Source: Datnioides undecimradiatus (lineage: Eukaryota > Chordata > Actinopteri > Lobotiformes > Datnioididae). From it: a stretch of 64,000 bases of DNA. The notes under the pieces were generated by a model. The model had not been told where the DNA came from, ran no database searches, and saw only the letters and a list, made by a program, of their open reading frames with translations. Position 1 is the first letter of the stretch; every line of letters begins with the position of its first letter. Positions 57,801 to 64,000 of this stretch are shown piece by piece. The DNA is taken from assembly GCA_008933995.1 (NCBI GenBank), contig WARS01000065.1, positions 1,860,001 through 1,924,000 on the forward strand. The letters run 5' to 3'. A program made the translations under genes and the position numbers.

Positions 57801-60800
57801 TTTATCTTGCTTCCCTCTCTCTTTCTCTCTCTATTTGTGACTTCCACTGTGCAATTTTCCGAGTGAGAGAACTTGGATTGCATTTTATCAGGCCTATATG
57901 GGCTTTTGCATTTTTTTTTGGTTTCGGGTGCGCGTCTGCGGGTGTGCGTGTTGAGTTGTTGTATATGGACCTTCTTGCAGACCCTGTGCTCCACGTAAAC
58001 ATCATCCTTTAAACGAAAGCCTTGATTTAAATGCCGCAGCCCTCCAGCCGTTGTCAGGGGCTGTGACTAATCGTTTACTTCTAAATGAAATTCTGCGCGA
58101 TCGCCGCAGTTTATTTCAGCAATTTTCCCCTCGCTCTGTTCCAAAGTTGGACGCATTATTAAAACCGCTTATCTTTTGATTTTTAGTGGCAGACGAATCC
58201 CAATGGAAGCGAATAAGGGTCATTAATATTTTGAGCTGGTGAAGTGACACACAAGTCATTTCACAGCCTGCAGTTTTATATCACATTTTGTGTGCATGTA
58301 AAACTAATTGCAAAAACATATCTGATTCTGTTTTAAAAAACAAGTCTGAGAAAGAGTAATTACGTTTTACAGCTGTGGAAATATATTGTGCATGGGTGAA
58401 ATTGTGTCGTGCGCAGAAATAATTTTCAGATTCAGAATATCACAATTTACACACAAGCTGCAACAGTACAGCAGGATTTAGGCGCCATAAGTTTTCTGCT
58501 TTCTGTTTGTGGTATTGACCAATCAGATGTGGACGGCCTTTAGTTGCATGCAGGTAAACGGTCTGCGTGGAGGATCAGGAGGTGGAACTCGTTGGCCTGA
58601 ATGCCGCCTAACAGCGACTCCATACTGTTGACAATATTCCTGAACAAATTCGCGTGCACAAAATGTTTCTACAGCTTGACAAACGTTTAAGACGTGTGCA
58701 AAACCTGCGCGCTCGCGACCTTTAAAACTGCGAAAAAAAATGTGATCTACAAACCGCAGCCGGGAAGTATTTGTGAGTGTTATTTCATGAGCTTAAAAAC
58801 ATTAATAACCCTCAGATGATTCTTTCCAAGGTCAGAAGAATAACGTATGAATGCTGTTTAGTGGTGGGTCTTCGCTCAAAGATACAGTACCTGGAATACA
58901 CAGATAAGAGTGAAGCCCACGGTATAGATGCATGTTTGAGTGCTGTGTGGGTGTGTGAGTGGTTATACAGGGTTCATGGGAGCATGCGGGACTTGAGAAT
59001 TTGCTGTTTAGCCTCTCCTGACTGTGTCTTGGACTCAATTCAAAGCAAAACCCGCGACTGGAGGAGCTAACTCGACAAACTCAATGCACCCGCTGTAGAC
59101 TCGAGGGGTCGGGTTTCCACTTTGACATGAAAAGTGAAAGTGCGTATCGCGTGTCCGTCTGCAGTTTTCTTATATGAAGGGTCGTAATCAGATGAGTTCA
59201 AGGAGGTGGTGTTCGGGTTTCAGGTCCTGAAGCAGGAGCACCAACACTGCAGAGTCGATATAGAGCCATGGAGACAGACATCAGGTCAATATCCAAGTTT
59301 AATCAAGCAGGGTTGTGTCTTCGAACGCAACCCCGGCACATCGGTGTTACACATCAGTGTAGACCTCTTGTGGAAGGGCGCTCGCTCAGACTGGTTCCCA
59401 ACAAGGCCTTGAAACATGGTGCGCTGCAAAGTTTAGACACGAGTCAAGTGTTACTGTAAATCTCACCGGACACAGATCCGCTGTTAATATGCCACTGAGA
59501 CTTTAAAGGTCACACGTTGGGCTGTGATATCCAATCAGGTGTCTGTTCCTCTGACAGCGGACGATATGATATGTAAGAGCTACATATATTAACTCTTAAG
59601 TTAAGCCAGCTTTGAAATGACTCCCCGGTTCACCGATCGCGAGGCTGACAGATAATTATTACGCCGTTGTGATGATGGACGAACGCACGGGCGGTCCGCT
59701 GTGGGCCCCGGAGAGCCGACAGTCTGCAGGTGTTTGATTCCAACTCGACCTCAGCAGCTCGTTTCACTCACGGGACCTACTTCTCTCTCCTCGAGGGAGC
59801 GCCAGTCAGCGGGCGGAGTCTTCGGCTGGAGCCAACAGTTTGCTGTCTGTGGCGCATGGTCAGCAACCCCTGAATTAATTCTTTGTCGTTTATCAAACAG
59901 GAAAATACCACAACATTTGCTGACTGTGGCTGTGAGTGAGAATCACTGACACTGGGTGCTCTGCGTGATCCATTAGTGCGATGCGGTGGATGAGTACACC
60001 GCGTTTTTGATTTTTGCCATTAGCAGCCGATGTAGTCCTCACGAACAAATCAGGGCTCGCCCTTCCCCTTTTCAAACCACTGTTGCATCGTAACACTTGC
60101 TTTGCTCACACCGCAAACCCAGGAGCAACAGCCGCCTTGACCTTTGGTGCCACAGAAGCAATCCATGGTGTGAAAATGCAGCGTTAGAGACTGTCGAGGT
60201 TTGCCAAACCTCTTCACAGTGCTCCTGTTTGTTTATGGTAATTATCTGCACCACAGCTGATGTGACAGCGACTCGAGACTTAAACAGTGCGTGGTGTGCA
60301 GAGCTCTCATCGTGTAATTGTGCGTTTGCTGGCAGAGGAGTGCAGCACGTAAAGCTCCAGATGAGATGCAGTGAGATGCACGAGTCCTGTATTCGTTCCC
60401 GCTCCTGACCCCGTCTCCCATTCTCTTTATTTCATTTCTCCCTGCCTGTCTCTCTCTCTACCCCCCCGTCTGCCCTCCTCTTATCTGCATGCACTCTCTC
60501 CCCCTCTCCCTCGCTCCTTTCGGCCTTTCTCATCTCGCTCCTCGCTGCCTTCTGGACGCCAGAGTTATTTTGCATTCCTCCCCTCGCTCTTCCATCTGCT
60601 TCATAACAAGGAAAGCAGGAATTAATTAATAGGCTGATAGTGAGGCCTGAGAAAATAGGGGAGAAAGTGAGCTGAAGGGGAGAGGAAATCTAATCAGATA
60701 GGATCCTGTTTTTGTGCGCGAGTGTCTGCTGGGGCCTGTGCGTCGTCCATATTTGCCTCCTTGCCTCGTCCTCTTCCACTTATGTCCTCCAACTGTTTTT

Positions 60801-63270
60801 CTCTTGTTAATTTCTCTGTTTATACAAAACTGTTTTTTTTCACCTATATTTTTAATTCTGCCCTTTTTTTATTTTTTTTATTTTTTTTTACCTTCGAGCG
60901 TCCTCAACATCCTTTTCTCTCATCTTTCCTCCTCTCCTCTCCTCCTCTCCAGCCGTATTTTCTCCTCCCATTCACTCTTTTTCCTTGCTTCTCATTGATA
61001 AACTGTGATTAATTCCCCCCCCATCCCTTCCTCTCCTTCTCCGTCCATCTCCAGCCATGTTCTGTTTGCATTTGCGTATCCAACAGGCAGCATAGTTTTC
61101 TGGCTGCCAGCTAAATTGATGTCAAAATGCCATCCTCATGCCACAATGATTTAAATTTCTTATCCCCCCCCACCCCTACCCCCCATGCAGACAACTCATG
61201 TCTCCCGTGCGTCTCTGCATTCCTCACCTCCCCTCACCAGGCTCCCATCTTCTTCTTCTGTTTGCTGTCGAAAAACCGTCTAATGAAATTCATACAAAAC
61301 AAGAAGGGAGGCTCGTTGCCTTCCTCCTCGTCCTCGTCCTCCTCGTCTCTCTCTTCCCGTCTTTTGCTTCATCGTTGTATGTTTTTTTTCATATTCTCTC
61401 TCGCTCCATTTACCCGTCTCTTATTGTCCTCTCCATCTGTCCTTCACACTTCCTCCATCCCTCTTTGTCCTCTTTATTTTTTCCTTTGGGCCCTCTTCTC
61501 TTCCACGTGCTATTCTTCCTATTTCTCCCTCTTGATTTCCACTGTTGTCGTTTGTGTTTATCTGTCCTTCCTGTTCTGCCGCCATCCAGTGCTCCAACTT
61601 TCTCTGACGCCCTTTTTTGACATTTCCATTCCTGCAGGCCTCACTTGCTGGCTAAGTTTCCATTTCTTTATTTGGACAAAAGTCTGTACGTGCGCGTGCT
61701 CACACGTACGCACGCATGCACGCACACACATTTGGTAGACAAGAGGCTGCATTAGTTTTATCGAAATGAGAAATACATTTCTGCTTTGCTCTTTACCACT
61801 TGCCCCGGAGCCATCTTGAAAAATGTATTTACCGGAGACGCGGCGTGTGTGCGAACATTAACAAACCTGAAAGCCGAGGAAAAACACACACAGATGCGCA
61901 CACGCACGCCCACACGCTGATACAGTGCGGGCTAACGCTCGGTGCGCTAATGAAGTTATAAAATCAAGTGCTCACTTCAAAAGGAGTAAATGTTTTGCAT
62001 TTCGAGGCCACATGTGGGAGGTGGGGAGGGGGGAGCTGGAGACAATGGAAGATGAAAGTAGGAGAGACGGGAGAACAGGGGAGCGGAGGACAGAGAGGAC
62101 TAATAATGGAAATAAAGGATGAAACCGATAGGACAGGAGGCTCATCAAACTTCAACTAGAAGTGAAGTTTGTCCCAACTTTACTGTTCGTTTAAGCTCGT
62201 CTGTCTGTCATAGCTCATGTTGTCTCCCAAAAGTCTTGCTCCTCCTCTCGCCTCCTCTCCCCTTCCTTGTTATCGCCTTCCCTGAATTAGCATCCTCCAC
62301 CCTGACTCATTCCTCCTTCCTTGCTCCCGCCTTAATTCAACAGTCATCCCCTCCTTATCCCTGTTGTCCCTCACTCCCACTTACCCATCTTATCCCTCAT
62401 TCCTCCTACTCCCATCCTGACTCCCCTCTGCCTTTCCAGCCTTCTCAGCCTCCCACCTTCGCTTCCTCCCACCGCCTCTTCGCCTTCGCTCCTTTTGTCC
62501 TTTTTTTTTTTTTTGAGCGAGGCCAAATCCAATCTCTTCCACACTCCCACTTTTCCCACTCGCTCGTTCAGTCTTGGCATCCAGCTTTTTATCCAGCTTC
62601 CACACTCCCACTCCCTCTGCTTCCTCGCACTTCATTTCTCGCTCTCTTGCGTTGAGTTGAGGAAGTAAAGCTGTCACCTTGTCTCTTATTTATTTATCTC
62701 TCAATCTCCTTCATCGTTGTGGGTCTGGAGACTGGAACATTTTCTTTACCTCCCCGCCTGTTTGTCACATTTCCTTGACTGTTTCCTCATGTCTCATGGC
62801 CACATCACGCCGCCTTTCTCTCCTCACGATACTCCTTCGTCTTTCTGTCCCTCCCTCTCCCCCTTTTAGTTCTGGGCGCACAGCCACCCCCTTCTCCCTT
62901 GCTAACGAGCTCTGAGTGAAACGACTGAAAATGATATGCAATTAGTACTCAGCCTTCACGGTCTGCATGCGTGTGTGCGTACATGTGACAGATTGAGAAA
63001 GAGTTTGTGCGCTTGCTTTTGTATGGGAACGTAGGTGTGTGTGTGTGTGTGCTGGACCATCAGGTAGCGTGTGTGTATGTGTGTCCCCTCAGGTATCCAA
63101 GGCTAATGTACTTTCCATGTACTGTGATAATGTAGGGATGCGTCCACTGAGGGTAAGTCGTGCGTGTCCCTGCATGCACGTCTGTGGAAGAGGCCAATGC
63201 ATTTGTGTATCCAAATGTATATACATTTTTATGAACATATTTGAGATTTAATGGAATGGAAAGCATAAGA

Positions 63271-63304
63271 GTGTGTGTGTGTGTGTGTGTGTATGTATGT
63301 GCGC
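63271..63304 (+). repeat. (GT)n microsatellite
   Basis: A GT run at 63271-63292 leading into GTAT and GCGC words. Confidence 0.9.
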
Positions 63305-64000
63305 GCACGTGTGCAGGTGCTCACCCGTCTGTCACAGGTCAGTGCATTATACATCCTCCTGCTCTGATCTCCTCAACCCTGGCAATCTATCCCCCTGCAG
63401 AACTCAGGGCGGACAAGATAATTCATTTTAATAGAATTACATTTTAATGAAACCATCATTGCACTCTTGACTCCGGAGATGACCTGCAGTAATTCTACGA
63501 CAATCCTCTCTTAAAGGGGAAAGTAAATTCTTGGCTTTGAAGCCACTCTGTCATATGGAAGCACGCTGCCTGTTTTGGTCAGCACACACCGCGCCGCGCA
63601 CTGATTTTAACTCGTTTTTCTGAGCCCGTGTTCGCACGCGCTCATTAATTTAATTACACCATATGTTTTTTTTCAGTGGGTTGAACGAGCTAGGTTAGCA
63701 TCATTATAACGCTGTGAAGTGATATTTCTCCACCGAAGGCTCAGTTCGTTTGTCGAGTACTCGGCGTATCGTTAAAACCAGTCGTGCCCATTGGCGGCAG
63801 CTATGTGGTGCCTGAAGGACGACGCAGGGGTTTGTTGAGGAGTGGTTTTTTTTTCATGGTGCTTTTCCAAAAATAGACCTTCAATACATCATTTTATCAA
63901 CATGCTTTTCAAATATTAAGAAAAGAGCAATAATCATCAAAAACCTTCATAATTGAGCCGCTATAATGCACAATTATTGACATGACGGCTCGTGCTTGCC

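Noticed and set aside
61127..61738. 203-residue + frame
   Set aside because: Composition is driven by CT tracts and runs of TCC/TCG; there are no motifs.
62119..62655. 178-residue + frame
   Set aside because: It is a translation of a CT-rich block rich in Ser, Pro and Leu, and antisense frames are equally open.

Overview
The window is vertebrate nuclear DNA, most likely from a teleost fish. The evidence is small exons with GT-AG splice sites, very long introns, abundant (CA)n/(TG)n microsatellites and long polypyrimidine tracts, and protein sequence that is vertebrate-like throughout. There is no prokaryotic gene organisation. The exact species cannot be named from the sequence.

The only gene I can support is pyruvate carboxylase (pc) on the + strand. 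It is represented by eight consecutive internal coding exons: 976-1069, 1630-1720, 3963-4128, 4657-4802, 8536-8653, 10267-10334, 12258-12341 and 41104-41222. Joined, they give 886 nt of uninterrupted frame. This is about 295 residues and matches human PC from roughly residue 46 to 341 (human numbering recalled from memory), which is most of the N-terminal biotin carboxylase/ATP-grasp domain. Every junction is GT-AG and the phases agree (1,2,0,1,0,1,0,0,2). The 5' exon(s), with the mitochondrial targeting peptide and the start of the BC domain, lie upstream of base 1. The rest of the BC domain, the carboxyltransferase domain and the biotin carrier domain lie beyond base 64000.

Layout: 1-975 is the 3' end of an intron. 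Bases 976-12341 carry seven exons with introns of about 0.5-3.9 kb. Bases 12342-41103 are a single 28.8-kb intron, 41104-41222 is one exon, and 41223-64000 is at least 22.8 kb of the next intron with no following pc exon found. I saw no nested protein gene with family-level support. The introns hold microsatellites, homopolymers, polypurine/polypyrimidine blocks, a few decayed repeat fragments and some short dyad or tandem structures.

Most long open frames in the introns are translations of simple CT-rich or CA-rich sequence and were rejected. I found no convincing new biological system. The best leads are a splice-flanked 80-nt open segment at 54802-54881, a CpG-dense block around 22.9-23.7 kb in the giant intron, a perfect 15-bp hairpin at 43233-43268, and several stretches that look like conserved non-coding elements. 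All need alignment or RNA data.
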